DNA from: Halomonas urumqiensis
GTDB taxonomy: Bacteria; Pseudomonadota; Gammaproteobacteria; Pseudomonadales; Halomonadaceae
Assembly: GCF_003028575.1 (NCBI RefSeq)
Contig: NZ_PYUD01000001.1
Span: 310,001 to 374,000, forward strand
Length of the DNA stretch: 64,000 nucleotides
Direction of reading: 5' to 3'
The position numbers and the translations under genes were made by a program. Shown here in pieces: positions 54,577 to 63,490 of this stretch; positions within the stretch are counted from its first letter, which is position 1; each line of letters opens with the position of its first letter. The notes under the pieces are model-generated. The model made no database searches. It was given only the letters and a program-made list of their open reading frames with translations, and was not told the origin of the DNA.

Positions 54577-54605
54577 AAAGGGGAAGCCGCGGCTTCCCCT
54601 TTTTT
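54577..54605 (+). terminator. Terminator of pckA
   Basis: AAAGGGGAAGCC and GGCTTCCCCTTT form a long stem around GC, followed by TTTTT. It lies 87 bases after the stop. Confidence 0.9.
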
Positions 54606-54722
54606 CATTGGCGCATGTGTCACCAGTGTTTCCCTAGAAGAACACGCACGTATTCGGGGTTGTAAGGTTGGGGCAGACGAAGCGACATAACGTCATCTTC
54701 TCCACATCATGGGAGTACCCAC

Positions 54723-55220
54723 ATGAAGCGACGCCATTTTCTTGGACTGCTCGGCCTTGGCGGCCTGGCTGGCCTGGCACCGGGCATGGTCAGTGCGCGG
54801 CCCAAGCCCGACGTCTCGCGAGCAGCTGACATCGAACCTCTTGAACTCTCCGAGGCCGAGTGGCGCGAGCGCCTGACCGATGAGCAGTACGAGATCCTGC
54901 GCGAGGAGGGCACCGAACCCGCGTTCTCGAGCCCGCTGGACAAGGAAACCCGCGAAGGCGAATTTCGCTGCGCGGGCTGTGACCTGTTGTTGTTCACCAG
55001 TGCAATGAAATACGACTCCGGCACCGGCTGGCCGAGCTTCTTCGAGCACGTGGAAGGCCACCTGCTCACCAAGCTCGACATCAAGCTTGTCTGGCCGCGC
55101 ACCGAATATCACTGTGCCCGCTGCGGTGGCCATCAGGGCCATGTGTTCGAGGACGGCCCAGATCCTACCGGCCTGCGCTGGTGCAATAACGGCCTGGCAC
55201 TGAACTTCGTTCCCGCCTGA
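54723..55220 (+). CDS. msrB: Peptide-methionine (R)-S-oxide reductase, Tat-exported
   Basis: A 165-residue MsrB. The first 25 residues look like a Tat signal (KRRHFLGLLGLGGLAGLA, twin Arg, ending VSARP), so the enzyme would act in the periplasm; most MsrB proteins are cytoplasmic. Catalytic domain (about 40-165): zinc cysteines CAGC and CARC, YDSGTGWPSF, GHVFEDGP and the catalytic Cys in RWCNNG. The residue after the catalytic motif is unusual (NNGLALNF in place of INSASLRF). ATG 54723 follows GGGAG. Confidence 0.9.
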   Translation: MKRRHFLGLLGLGGLAGLAPGMVSARPKPDVSRAADIEPLELSEAEWRERLTDEQYEILREEGTEPAFSSPLDKETREGEFRCAGCDLLLFTSAMKYDSGTGWPSFFEHVEGHLLTKLDIKLVWPRTEYHCARCGGHQGHVFEDGPDPTGLRWCNNGLALNFVPA

Positions 55221-55308
55221 GCAGCGCCACTGACGTCAAGCCTGCCGCGGAGGTGGCGCTTGTGATACCTTGTCGCGATTCGTTTTAGTGCATCAGCGAA
55301 GGGGTTAC

Positions 55309-57687
55309 ATGGACGCCACTAACCGCATCATTTCTCGTCTTGCCGAAGAGCTTGCCGTTCGTCCGGCGCAGGTGACTGCCACGGTCGAATTGCTCGACGG
55401 CGGGGCGACCGTTCCGTTCATCGCCCGCTACCGCAAGGAAGTGACCGGCGGGCTTGATGACATCCAATTGCGTCAGTTGCATGAGCGCCTGGGGTATCTG
55501 CGTGAGCTGGAGGAGCGCCGTGCGGCGGTGCTCGCGGCGATCGACGAGCAGGGCAAGCTGACAGCGGACCTTGAAAAGCAGTTGCAGGCCGCCGACACCA
55601 AGCAGCGCCTAGAAGACCTCTACCTGCCCTACAAGAAGAAGCGGCGCACCAAGGCCCAGATCGCCCGCGAGGCGGGCCTCGAACCACTGGCCGATGCGTT
55701 GCTCGGCGACCCGACCCTCGATCCGGAACGCGAGGCGGCGGGCTACCTGCGTGCCGCCGATGGCGACATTCCCGCTATCGAGGATGCCAAGGCGGCGCTG
55801 GATGGCGCCCGGCAGATCCTCATGGAGCGCTTCGCCGAGGACCCCGAACTGGTCGGTCGGCTGCGCGAGCGGCTGTGGAGCGAGGGTCAACTCTCCGCGC
55901 GCTTGATTGCCGGCAAGGAGCGCGAGGGCGCCAAGTTTTCTGACTACTTCGAGCACGACGAGGCGTTGTCGAAAGCGCCTTCCCACCGGGCACTGGCGAT
56001 GTTCCGTGGCCGCAACGAAGGGGTGTTGACCCTGGCCATTCGCCTGCCGGGAGAGGAAGACGCACCGATCCACCCCGCCCAGGTGGCCATTGCCAGGCAT
56101 TTCGATATCCATGACCAGGGCCGTGCCGCCGACAAGTGGCTGCGTGACGTGGTGCGCTGGACCTGGCGGGTCAAGCTCTACACCCACCTGGAGACCGAGT
56201 TGCTTGGCCGCCTGCGTGAGCGTGCCGAACTCGACGCCATTGATGTGTTCGCCGCCAATCTCAAGGATCTGCTGCTGGCCGCCCCGGCCGGGCAGAAGGC
56301 CACGCTTGCCATCGACCCTGGCCTGCGTACGGGGTGCAAGGTGGCGGTGGTGGATGCCACCGGCCAGTTTCTTGCCCATGCCACCATCTACCCCCATGCC
56401 CCCCAGAACCGCTGGGATGCCTCGCTTGGGGAGCTTGCCGGGTTGGTCGAAAAGCACGATGTGGCGCTGATCGCCGTGGGCAATGGCACCGCCAGCCGCG
56501 AGACCGACCGTCTCGCCGGCGACCTGGTCAAGCACTTCGCTTCACGAACAGGGGACGGCAAGCGCAGCCTGGCCAAGGTGATGGTCAGCGAAGCGGGTGC
56601 TTCGGTCTATTCGGCCTCGGAGTATGCGTCGCGTGAGCTGCCCGACCTCGACGTGACCATCCGTGGTGCGGTATCCATCGCACGGCGCCTGCAGGATCCG
56701 CTGGCCGAGCTCGTCAAGATCGAGCCCAAGTCGATCGGCGTGGGCCAGTACCAGCACGATGTTTCGCAGCTGCAGCTGTCGAAGAGCCTGGAGGCGGTGA
56801 TCGAGGACTGCGTGAACGCGGTGGGGGTCGACCTCAATACCGCCTCCAGCGCGCTGCTCTCACGGGTCGCCGGCCTGAACGCCGCCCTGGCCGATGCCAT
56901 CGTCGCCCGCCGCAATGCCGACGGGGCCTTCACCAGCCGCAAGCAGTTGCTCGATGTCAGCCGCCTTGGCCCCAAGACCTTCGAGCAGTGCGCGGGCTTT
57001 CTGCGCATCATGAATGGCGACAATCCCCTCGATGCCAGCGCCGTGCACCCGGAGGCCTACCCCCTGGTGGAGAAGATCGCCAGCCGCAGTGGCCGTGAGC
57101 TTGCTGGCCTGATCGGCGACAGCGCGACGCTCAAGGCGGTCAAGCCTGCCGAGTTCGCCGACGAACGCTTCGGCGTGCCGACCATCAGCGACATCCTGGT
57201 GGAACTCGACAAGCCGGGCCGCGACCCGCGTCCCGAGTTCAAGGCCGCCGAGTTCCGCGAAGGCGTCGAGACCCTCAAGGACCTGGAAGCGGGGATGATC
57301 CTCGAAGGCAGCGTCACCAATGTCACCCACTTCGGTGCCTTCGTCGACATCGGGGTTCACCAGGATGGCCTGGTGCATATTTCGGCGCTTTCCGATTCTT
57401 TCGTCGAGGACCCGCGCTCGGTGGTCAAGGCCGGCGACATCGTCAAGGTCAAGGTGATGAGCGTAGATATCGAGCGCGCGCGCATTGGGCTGTCCATGCG
57501 CCTGCACGATCAGCCAGGCGCTGATGACGGCGGCGAACGGCGCACCAGCAAGCCCCGGCGTGAGGATAACGGCAAGCGCCAGGGTGGCAAGCCGGCCCGC
57601 AAGAGTGGTGGCGATTCCGCCAACCAAGGCGGCGGCCAGATGGGCGCGCTTGGCGCGGCACTGCTCAAGGCCAAGAAGGGCCGCTAG
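55309..57687 (+). CDS. tex: Transcription accessory protein Tex (RNA-binding)
   Basis: A 792-residue cytoplasmic protein. N-terminal Tex helical region with VPFIARYRKEVTGGLDD, YqgF/RuvX-like domain (about 330-450, AIDPGLRTGCKVAVVD), helix-hairpin-helix (about 495-560), and S1 RNA-binding domain (about 660-730, GSVTNVTHFGAFVDIG). The last 55 residues are a basic Gly/Lys/Arg tail. ATG 55309 follows AAGGGG. Role in transcript stability and toxin expression in relatives; essentially a housekeeping gene. Confidence 0.94.
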   Translation: MDATNRIISRLAEELAVRPAQVTATVELLDGGATVPFIARYRKEVTGGLDDIQLRQLHERLGYLRELEERRAAVLAAIDEQGKLTADLEKQLQAADTKQRLEDLYLPYKKKRRTKAQIAREAGLEPLADALLGDPTLDPEREAAGYLRAADGDIPAIEDAKAALDGARQILMERFAEDPELVGRLRERLWSEGQLSARLIAGKEREGAKFSDYFEHDEALSKAPSHRALAMFRGRNEGVLTLAIRLPGEEDAPIHPAQVAIARHFDIHDQGRAADKWLRDVVRWTWRVKLYTHLETELLGRLRERAELDAIDVFAANLKDLLLAAPAGQKATLAIDPGLRTGCKVAVVDATGQFLAHATIYPHAPQNRWDASLGELAGLVEKHDVALIAVGNGTASRETDRLAGDLVKHFASRTGDGKRSLAKVMVSEAGASVYSASEYASRELPDLDVTIRGAVSIARRLQDPLAELVKIEPKSIGVGQYQHDVSQLQLSKSLEAVIEDCVNAVGVDLNTASSALLSRVAGLNAALADAIVARRNADGAFTSRKQLLDVSRLGPKTFEQCAGFLRIMNGDNPLDASAVHPEAYPLVEKIASRSGRELAGLIGDSATLKAVKPAEFADERFGVPTISDILVELDKPGRDPRPEFKAAEFREGVETLKDLEAGMILEGSVTNVTHFGAFVDIGVHQDGLVHISALSDSFVEDPRSVVKAGDIVKVKVMSVDIERARIGLSMRLHDQPGADDGGERRTSKPRREDNGKRQGGKPARKSGGDSANQGGGQMGALGAALLKAKKGR

Positions 57688-57706
57688 GGATGGGGGGCCG
57701 GCTTAA

Positions 57707-57806
57707 CCGGCGGCAGGCCTTTCGGGGGCGCTGTGAACCCTTCCCTGGGCGCTACTTTTGCCTTCCCTGGCAAAAGACCCCCTTCAGGCCTGCCCCCGGT
57801 GCCGCT
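57707..57806 (-). repeat. Dispersed palindromic repeat, copy D (inverted)
   Basis: About 100 bp on the minus strand relative to the other copies. Inner stem CTTTTGCC (57755-57762) with GGCAAAAG (57769-57776), 6-base loop. The outer arms are GCAGGCCT and AGGCCTGC. It lies 20 bases after the tex stop. Confidence 0.85.
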
Positions 57807-57985
57807 CACCCTTGGAGTAACACTGAGCTATCGGCCGCAGTGTGAAGCCGAAGCAAATAGCCGGCTAACCTTTGAATCCCGGCGCTCAGGTACCATAATC
57901 AGCCCATCACGGGTGCCTGATGATGGCGTCCAAGCGCCGAGATACCGTCCGGTCACGACCGTTCATACGATATGGGGTGTTCACC

Positions 57986-59596
57986 TTGTCCGACACACTC
58001 GCAAGCCGCATCGCCCGTCTCGAGGGGCCCGCCCGCCGTGGCCAGTTCAGCCGTCTGCGCCGAGGCCTTGAGAAGGAAGGGCTGCGCGTCGACCCGGCGG
58101 GGCGCATCGCCCAGACGCCGCATCCGTTGACGCTTGGGTCCAAGCTGACCCATCCGCACATCACCACCGATTATTCCGAAGCGTTGCTCGAGTACATCAC
58201 CCCGGTCTATTGCCGGCCCGCCGATGCCATGGCGTTTCTCGCCGACCTGCACCGCTTCAGTTACCGTCATCTGGGCGACGAGCTGATCTGGCCCGCCAGC
58301 ATGCCGGCGCGGCTTGCCGGCAATGACAGCGTGCCCATCGCCGACTACGGCGACTCCAATGTCGGCACCATGAAGCACGTCTACCGTCGCGGGCTCGACG
58401 TGCGCTACGGGCGCATCATGCAAGCCATTGCCGGGGTACACTACAACGTCTCGTTACCCGATGACCTGTGGAGCCTGCTGCGCGATATCGATGGCGAGCA
58501 GAACACCCCGATGGGCGATTATCGTTCGTCGCGCTACTTCGGCTTGATTCGCAACTTCCGTCGTCACAGCTGGCTTCTGCTCTACCTGTTCGGCGCCTCG
58601 CCGGCGCTCGATCGCAGTTTCCTGCCCGATGGCCGCGTGCCGGAAAAGCTCGAGCCCCATGGCGACGAGACGCTGGTGTCCGAGCATGCCACCAGCCTGC
58701 GAATGTCCGACCTCGGCTACCAGAACAAGGTGCAGGAGCAGTTGAAGATCTGCTTCAACTCACTGTCCAATTACGTCAACACCCTGCGCCACGCCATCTC
58801 CACGCCCTGGCCGCCTTATGAGGCGATGGGCGTCAACCAGACAGGTGATTGGCAGCAGCTCAATGCCAACATCCTGCAGATCGAGAACGAGTACTACAGC
58901 GATATTCGTCCCAAGCGCGTGGCGCGCCACGACGAAACGCCAAGCCAGGCACTCGAGGCCCGTGGCGTAGAGTACATCGAGGTGCGCTGTCTCGACCTCA
59001 ACCCGCTGCTGACGCTGGGCGTCGATGAATCCCAGATTCACTTCATCGATGCCTTCGTGATGTGGTGCCTGCTCGCCGAGAGCCCTTGGATTCCCGATGC
59101 CGAGTGCGACACCCTGGACGACAATCGTCGCCTGGTGGTGGAACGCGGCCGCGACCCCGCGCTTACGCTCGATCATCAGGGGCGCGAGCGCAGCATCGCC
59201 GACTGGGGCGGCGAGATTCTTGGCGGAATCGCCAAGGTGGCCGACCTGCTCGATGAGCTCGAGGAGGGCACTCCCCACCGCATCGCTGTCGAGGCCATGA
59301 TGCCGCGCCTGTCCGACCCAGACCTGACCCCTTCCGGGCAGCTGCTGGCGCGCCTGCGGGATAGCGGCGAGGAGTTCAGCGACGCGATGCTGTCGATCGC
59401 CCGCGAACAGGCCGCACATCTGCGTGAGGAACCCATGGACCCGGCGCGCGAGGCGCTGTTCTTCGAACTCGTCGAGACCTCCTTCCAGCAGCAGGCCGAC
59501 ATCGAGCGTGCCGATATCGATAACTTCGATGCCTTTCTCTCCCGCTATTTCGCGCGTGCCCGCGAGACCCGACTGCGCCAGGAGGCCAGCCTGTGA
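57986..59596 (+). CDS. gshA: Glutamate-cysteine ligase
   Basis: A 536-residue enzyme for the first step of glutathione synthesis, of the gammaproteobacterial GshA type (518 aa in E. coli). Marks: RGLEKEGLRVDPAG, THPHITTDYSEALLEYITP and YIEVRCLDLNP. The start is uncertain: TTG 57986 has GGGG at correct distance and gives SDTLAS; GTG 57977 or an ATG at 57920 would extend it without ribosome support. dsbB follows at once. Confidence 0.93.
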   Translation: MSDTLASRIARLEGPARRGQFSRLRRGLEKEGLRVDPAGRIAQTPHPLTLGSKLTHPHITTDYSEALLEYITPVYCRPADAMAFLADLHRFSYRHLGDELIWPASMPARLAGNDSVPIADYGDSNVGTMKHVYRRGLDVRYGRIMQAIAGVHYNVSLPDDLWSLLRDIDGEQNTPMGDYRSSRYFGLIRNFRRHSWLLLYLFGASPALDRSFLPDGRVPEKLEPHGDETLVSEHATSLRMSDLGYQNKVQEQLKICFNSLSNYVNTLRHAISTPWPPYEAMGVNQTGDWQQLNANILQIENEYYSDIRPKRVARHDETPSQALEARGVEYIEVRCLDLNPLLTLGVDESQIHFIDAFVMWCLLAESPWIPDAECDTLDDNRRLVVERGRDPALTLDHQGRERSIADWGGEILGGIAKVADLLDELEEGTPHRIAVEAMMPRLSDPDLTPSGQLLARLRDSGEEFSDAMLSIAREQAAHLREEPMDPAREALFFELVETSFQQQADIERADIDNFDAFLSRYFARARETRLRQEASL

Positions 59597-60099
59597 TGTC
59601 ATCCTTCTCGCGTCTGTCGGTGCGTCAATGGAGCCTTGCGGGGCTCGCGTTCTGCGTATTGATGATGGCCGTGGCGCTCGGGCTCGAGCATATCGGCGGT
59701 CTCGAACCCTGCCCGCTGTGCATTTTCCAGCGGGTGGCGGTGATCTGTGCCGGGGTGGTGTTCGCCATTGCCGCGATCCACAACCCGGCAAGCCGTGCCG
59801 GCGCCGCTACCTATGGGTTGCTGGGGCTTGCCGCGGCGGTGGGAGGCATCGGGATCGCCTGGCGGCACCTGTGGTTGCAATCGCTGCCCGCGGATGAAGT
59901 GCCGAGCTGCGGCCCCGGCCTGGACTACATGATGGACATCCTGCCATGGCGCGATGTGGTCGCCACGGTGTTGTCAGGCTCCGGCGAATGCGCCGAGATC
60001 GACTTCGCCTTGCTTGGCATCTCCCTGCCAGGCTGGACGCTGGTCGGCTTCGTGGTGCTGGCCGCAGCACCGCTTGGCATGCTCGCCCGGCTTCGCTGA
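59596..60099 (+). CDS. dsbB: Disulfide bond formation protein DsbB
   Basis: A 167-residue inner-membrane protein with four helices that reoxidises DsbA and passes electrons to ubiquinone. First pair of cysteines in LEPCPLCIFQRV; second pair in VPSCGPG and SGSGECAE. ATG 59596 overlaps the gshA stop by one base (TGATG); GTG 59593 is an alternative start. GGAGG at 59581 serves either. Confidence 0.93.
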   Translation: MSSFSRLSVRQWSLAGLAFCVLMMAVALGLEHIGGLEPCPLCIFQRVAVICAGVVFAIAAIHNPASRAGAATYGLLGLAAAVGGIGIAWRHLWLQSLPADEVPSCGPGLDYMMDILPWRDVVATVLSGSGECAEIDFALLGISLPGWTLVGFVVLAAAPLGMLARLR

Positions 60100-60125
60100 A
60101 CCAGGCTTCGCCCGGAGCTGTACTC

Positions 60126-60146
60126 ACGACCCACGACTCACGACTC
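60126..60146. repeat. 7-bp tandem repeat, three copies
   Basis: ACGACCC, ACGACTC, ACGACTC in tandem, then ACGG. Same unit as the eight-copy array at 51691-51746. It lies between dsbB and the next gene, ending 16 bases before its start. Confidence 0.85.
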
Positions 60147-60162
60147 ACGGCCAAGGATCCTT

Positions 60163-61047
60163 ATGCTCTACCGTGACTTTGCCTCCCAGGAAGCGATCGA
60201 TGCCGCCTACGACCCGATGCGCGGCCAGGACCCCGCCGCGCTGCTTGCCGGTTGGCGCGCGCGCAGTGCGGTGTCCCGCGAACGCCATCGAGTGACACTC
60301 GATATTCCCTATGGGCCGACGCTTGCCGAGTGCCTGGATATCTTCCATGCCGAGGGCAGGGCTGATGGAACGGGTGAGGGTGAGCAAGTCCCCTGCCACC
60401 TGTTCTTTCATGGTGGCTACTGGCGCTCGCTCAGCCACAAGGAGTTCAGCTTCGTCGTCGACGACCTGGTGGCCGCTGGCATCAGCGTGGCGGTGGTCAA
60501 CTATGCGTTGTGCCCGACGGTACGCTTCAGCGAAGTGGTGCGCCAGAGCCGCGCGGCGTTGGCGTGGGTGTATCGCAATGCGGCATCACTGGGTATCGAT
60601 CCAGGCCAAATCAGCATCTCAGGACACTCCGCTGGTGGACACCTGTGCGGCATGCTGCTGGCCACCGACTGGCAAGGCGAGTTTGGTCTGCCTCGTGAGT
60701 TGATCAAGGGGGCGCTGTGCGTCAGTGGCCTGTATGATCTCGGCCCGTTTCCCTGGTCATGGTTGCAGCCCAAGCTTCAGCTCGATGGGCGTGACGTGGT
60801 GGAGTTCAGCCCGCTTTTCCAGGCCTGTCGGGTGCCTGCCGCCGTTCACCTCGCCGCCGGAGGCAGGGAATCGACGGAGTTCGCGCGCCAGATGCAGGCC
60901 TACGCCGAGCACCTTGGCGGGCAGGGGGCAAATGTAGCGCCGAGCCTGCTCGAGGATGACGATCACTTCACGATTCTCGAGCACTACCTGACGAGCGGGC
61001 AGGGCGCTGGTGTTTTCCAGCAGTTGATCCGCGCCTTCCATTCTTGA
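60163..61047 (+). CDS. Alpha/beta hydrolase, arylformamidase (KynB)-like
   Basis: A 294-residue hydrolase. HGGYW matches the oxyanion-hole motif of kynurenine formamidase and related esterases; the nucleophile elbow is SGHSAGG; the C-terminal DDDHFTILEH supplies Asp/His of the triad. Carbamate or formylkynurenine-type substrates are possible; no other tryptophan-degradation gene is nearby, so the substrate stays open. ATG 60163 follows AAGGA. Confidence 0.8.
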   Translation: MLYRDFASQEAIDAAYDPMRGQDPAALLAGWRARSAVSRERHRVTLDIPYGPTLAECLDIFHAEGRADGTGEGEQVPCHLFFHGGYWRSLSHKEFSFVVDDLVAAGISVAVVNYALCPTVRFSEVVRQSRAALAWVYRNAASLGIDPGQISISGHSAGGHLCGMLLATDWQGEFGLPRELIKGALCVSGLYDLGPFPWSWLQPKLQLDGRDVVEFSPLFQACRVPAAVHLAAGGRESTEFARQMQAYAEHLGGQGANVAPSLLEDDDHFTILEHYLTSGQGAGVFQQLIRAFHS

Positions 61048-61090
61048 CGGTTGATGGTTGACGGTTGCGGGTTGGCGGTTGGGTGAATGA

Positions 61091-61147
61091 CATCGCCCGG
61101 CGCTTGATGCTTGGATTCAGGTACTAAGCATCAAGCGCCGGGCGATG
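61091..61147. terminator. Long perfect inverted repeat between convergent genes
   Basis: A 22-bp stem without mismatch (61091-61112 with 61126-61147), 13-base loop. It lies 43 bases after the hydrolase stop and 43 bases from the ridA stop. No T-run; best read as a bidirectional terminator or mRNA-stabilising element. Confidence 0.6.
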
Positions 61148-61190
61148 AGGGCAGGGGATCGGGAAGTCTATTACTGACCCAATGGCTCGC

Positions 61191-61601
61191 TCAGTCTGGA
61201 ATCATCGCCGTGGCTTCGATTTCCACTTTGGCCTGGTCTTCCACCAGGTCAGCCACCTGGACCATGGTCATGGCCGGGAAGTGCTTGCCGAGCACATCGC
61301 GATAGGCACCGCCGACCTCCTTCAGGCGTGCCAGGTACTCCCTCTTGTCGGTCACGTACCAGGTCAGGCGTACCAGGTGTTCAGGCCCGGCGTCTGCCTC
61401 CTTGAGTACCGCGACGATATTGCTCAGTGCCTGATGGACCTGGGCAACGAAGTCGTCACTCTCGAACTCCTGCGCGGCATTCCAGCCGATCTGGCCGCCG
61501 ACGAACACGGTACGGCCGCTGGCAAGCATGCCGTTGGCATAGCCCACGGCGGATTTCCAGTGGGAGGGGTGCAGCAACTGGTGGGTGGTGGCGTCACTCA
61601 T
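61191..61601 (-). CDS. RidA family protein
   Basis: A 136-residue YjgF/RidA-fold protein, the family that deaminates reactive enamine/imine intermediates. GRTVFVGGQIGWNA, VQVADLVEDQAKVEIEATA read in parts, and RLTWYVTDKREY (with the Arg of the active site) support it. ATG 61601 overlaps the thioesterase stop by eight bases and has AAGGA upstream; ATG 61631 is rejected. Last gene of the liv-type unit. Confidence 0.87.
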   Translation of the reverse strand: MSDATTHQLLHPSHWKSAVGYANGMLASGRTVFVGGQIGWNAAQEFESDDFVAQVHQALSNIVAVLKEADAGPEHLVRLTWYVTDKREYLARLKEVGGAYRDVLGKHFPAMTMVQVADLVEDQAKVEIEATAMIPD

Positions 61602-62061
61602 CTTGGGATCCTTGTTGTCTATCCATGGCAAAGCGTTGGCGCATGGTGTCGGGCCAGGGAACGGGGGTTCCGTTGCTCAGGTCAACGAAGACGAGGGTGG
61701 AATCGGATGTCAGCCGATGCTCGTCATCGCAGTGGGCGGTTATCCTTATCGAAAGGCTGGTGCGCCCCGTCTTCAAGGGCGTGAGGCGGAACTCCAGCCA
61801 CTCGCCGAGGCGACTTGGCGCGTGGAAGCGGGTATCGATGGCGGCGGTGGGCACGCCGGTGCCCAGTGTCACATGCAACTGATTGAAGTCCTGGCCGACC
61901 ACCTCGGCGAACCAGTCCTCGACCACCGAGTTGATCATCTCGAAATAGCGCGGGTAGTAGACGATACCGGCCGGGTCGCAGTGGCCGAAGCGCACCTTGC
62001 GGCGAGTGATGAACGGCGCGGCGCTGGCGTGTCCGGCGACATCTGTCGTGGTGTTGGTCAT
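61594..62061 (-). CDS. Acyl-CoA thioesterase, 4HBT family
   Basis: A 155-residue hotdog-fold thioesterase. The 4-hydroxybenzoyl-CoA thioesterase-type motif GHCDPAGIVYYPRYFEM is clear, with the catalytic Asp. The next conserved area is FHAPSRLGEWLEF. ATG 62061 is three bases after livF. Its linkage with a branched-chain-type ABC transporter and RidA suggests a role in uptake and breakdown of an aromatic or branched acid, but the acid cannot be named. Confidence 0.85.
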   Translation of the reverse strand: MTNTTTDVAGHASAAPFITRRKVRFGHCDPAGIVYYPRYFEMINSVVEDWFAEVVGQDFNQLHVTLGTGVPTAAIDTRFHAPSRLGEWLEFRLTPLKTGRTSLSIRITAHCDDEHRLTSDSTLVFVDLSNGTPVPWPDTMRQRFAMDRQQGSQDE

Positions 62062-62064
62062 GGT

Positions 62065-62745
<681 letters not shown>

Positions 62746-62746
62746 C

Positions 62747-63490
62747 TCAATCTCCCAGGTAGGCTTCGCGGACGCGCGGGTCCTGGCGGATGGTGGCGCT
62801 GTCGCCATGGGCGATCACGGCACCCGCGACCAGTACTGAGATACGGTCGGCGAGCCGGAACACGGCCTCCATGTCATGCTCGATCAGCAGTATCGGTACC
62901 TCAAGCTTGAGGGTCTCGAGCAGTTCGGTGAGGTGTGCCGAGCCTTCCGGGCCAAGGCCCGCCATGGGTTCGTCGAGCAGCAGGGCACGTGGCTTCAAGG
63001 CCAGCGCGCAGGCGACTTCGACCTGGCGGCGTTCGCCATGGGAGAGTTCCGACACCGGTGTCCAGGCGCGGTGGGTCAGTTGCATGCGCTCGAGCGCCTC
63101 ATAGGCGGGTTCGAGCAGGCTGCGGTCATGGTTGACCGGCTTCCAGAAGCGGAAGCTGTGGCCCTGCAGGGCCTGTACCGCAACCATCACGTTGCGCATC
63201 ACCGACAGGGGCTCGGCAAGCGACGAGACCTGGAAGCTGCGGCCAAGCCCCAGGCGGGCACGCTGGGCGACACTCATCGACGTGAGCTCCTGGCCCACCA
63301 GCTGGATGCTGCCTGTGTCAGGGCGCAGGTTGCCGGCGATCTGGCCGATCAGTGTGGATTTTCCCGCGCCATTGGGCCCTATCAGCGCGTGGATCTCGCC
63401 GGCTCGCAGGTCCAGGGAGACATCCTGGGTGGCCCGCAGCGCACCGAAACTCTTGTTCAGATTATCGAGTGACAGCAATATCTCACTCAT
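62747..63490 (-). CDS. livG: ABC transporter ATP-binding protein LivG-type
   Basis: A 247-residue ATPase, partner of LivF. Walker A GPNGAGKSTL, signature LSHGERRQVEVACAL, Walker B ALLLDEPMAGLGP, H-loop LLIEHDMEAV. The signature reads SHGER instead of SGGQQ, common in LivG. ATG 63490 overlaps the livM stop by eight bases; ATG 63493 is equally possible with GGGAGGG upstream. Confidence 0.92.
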   Translation of the reverse strand: MSEILLSLDNLNKSFGALRATQDVSLDLRAGEIHALIGPNGAGKSTLIGQIAGNLRPDTGSIQLVGQELTSMSVAQRARLGLGRSFQVSSLAEPLSVMRNVMVAVQALQGHSFRFWKPVNHDRSLLEPAYEALERMQLTHRAWTPVSELSHGERRQVEVACALALKPRALLLDEPMAGLGPEGSAHLTELLETLKLEVPILLIEHDMEAVFRLADRISVLVAGAVIAHGDSATIRQDPRVREAYLGD

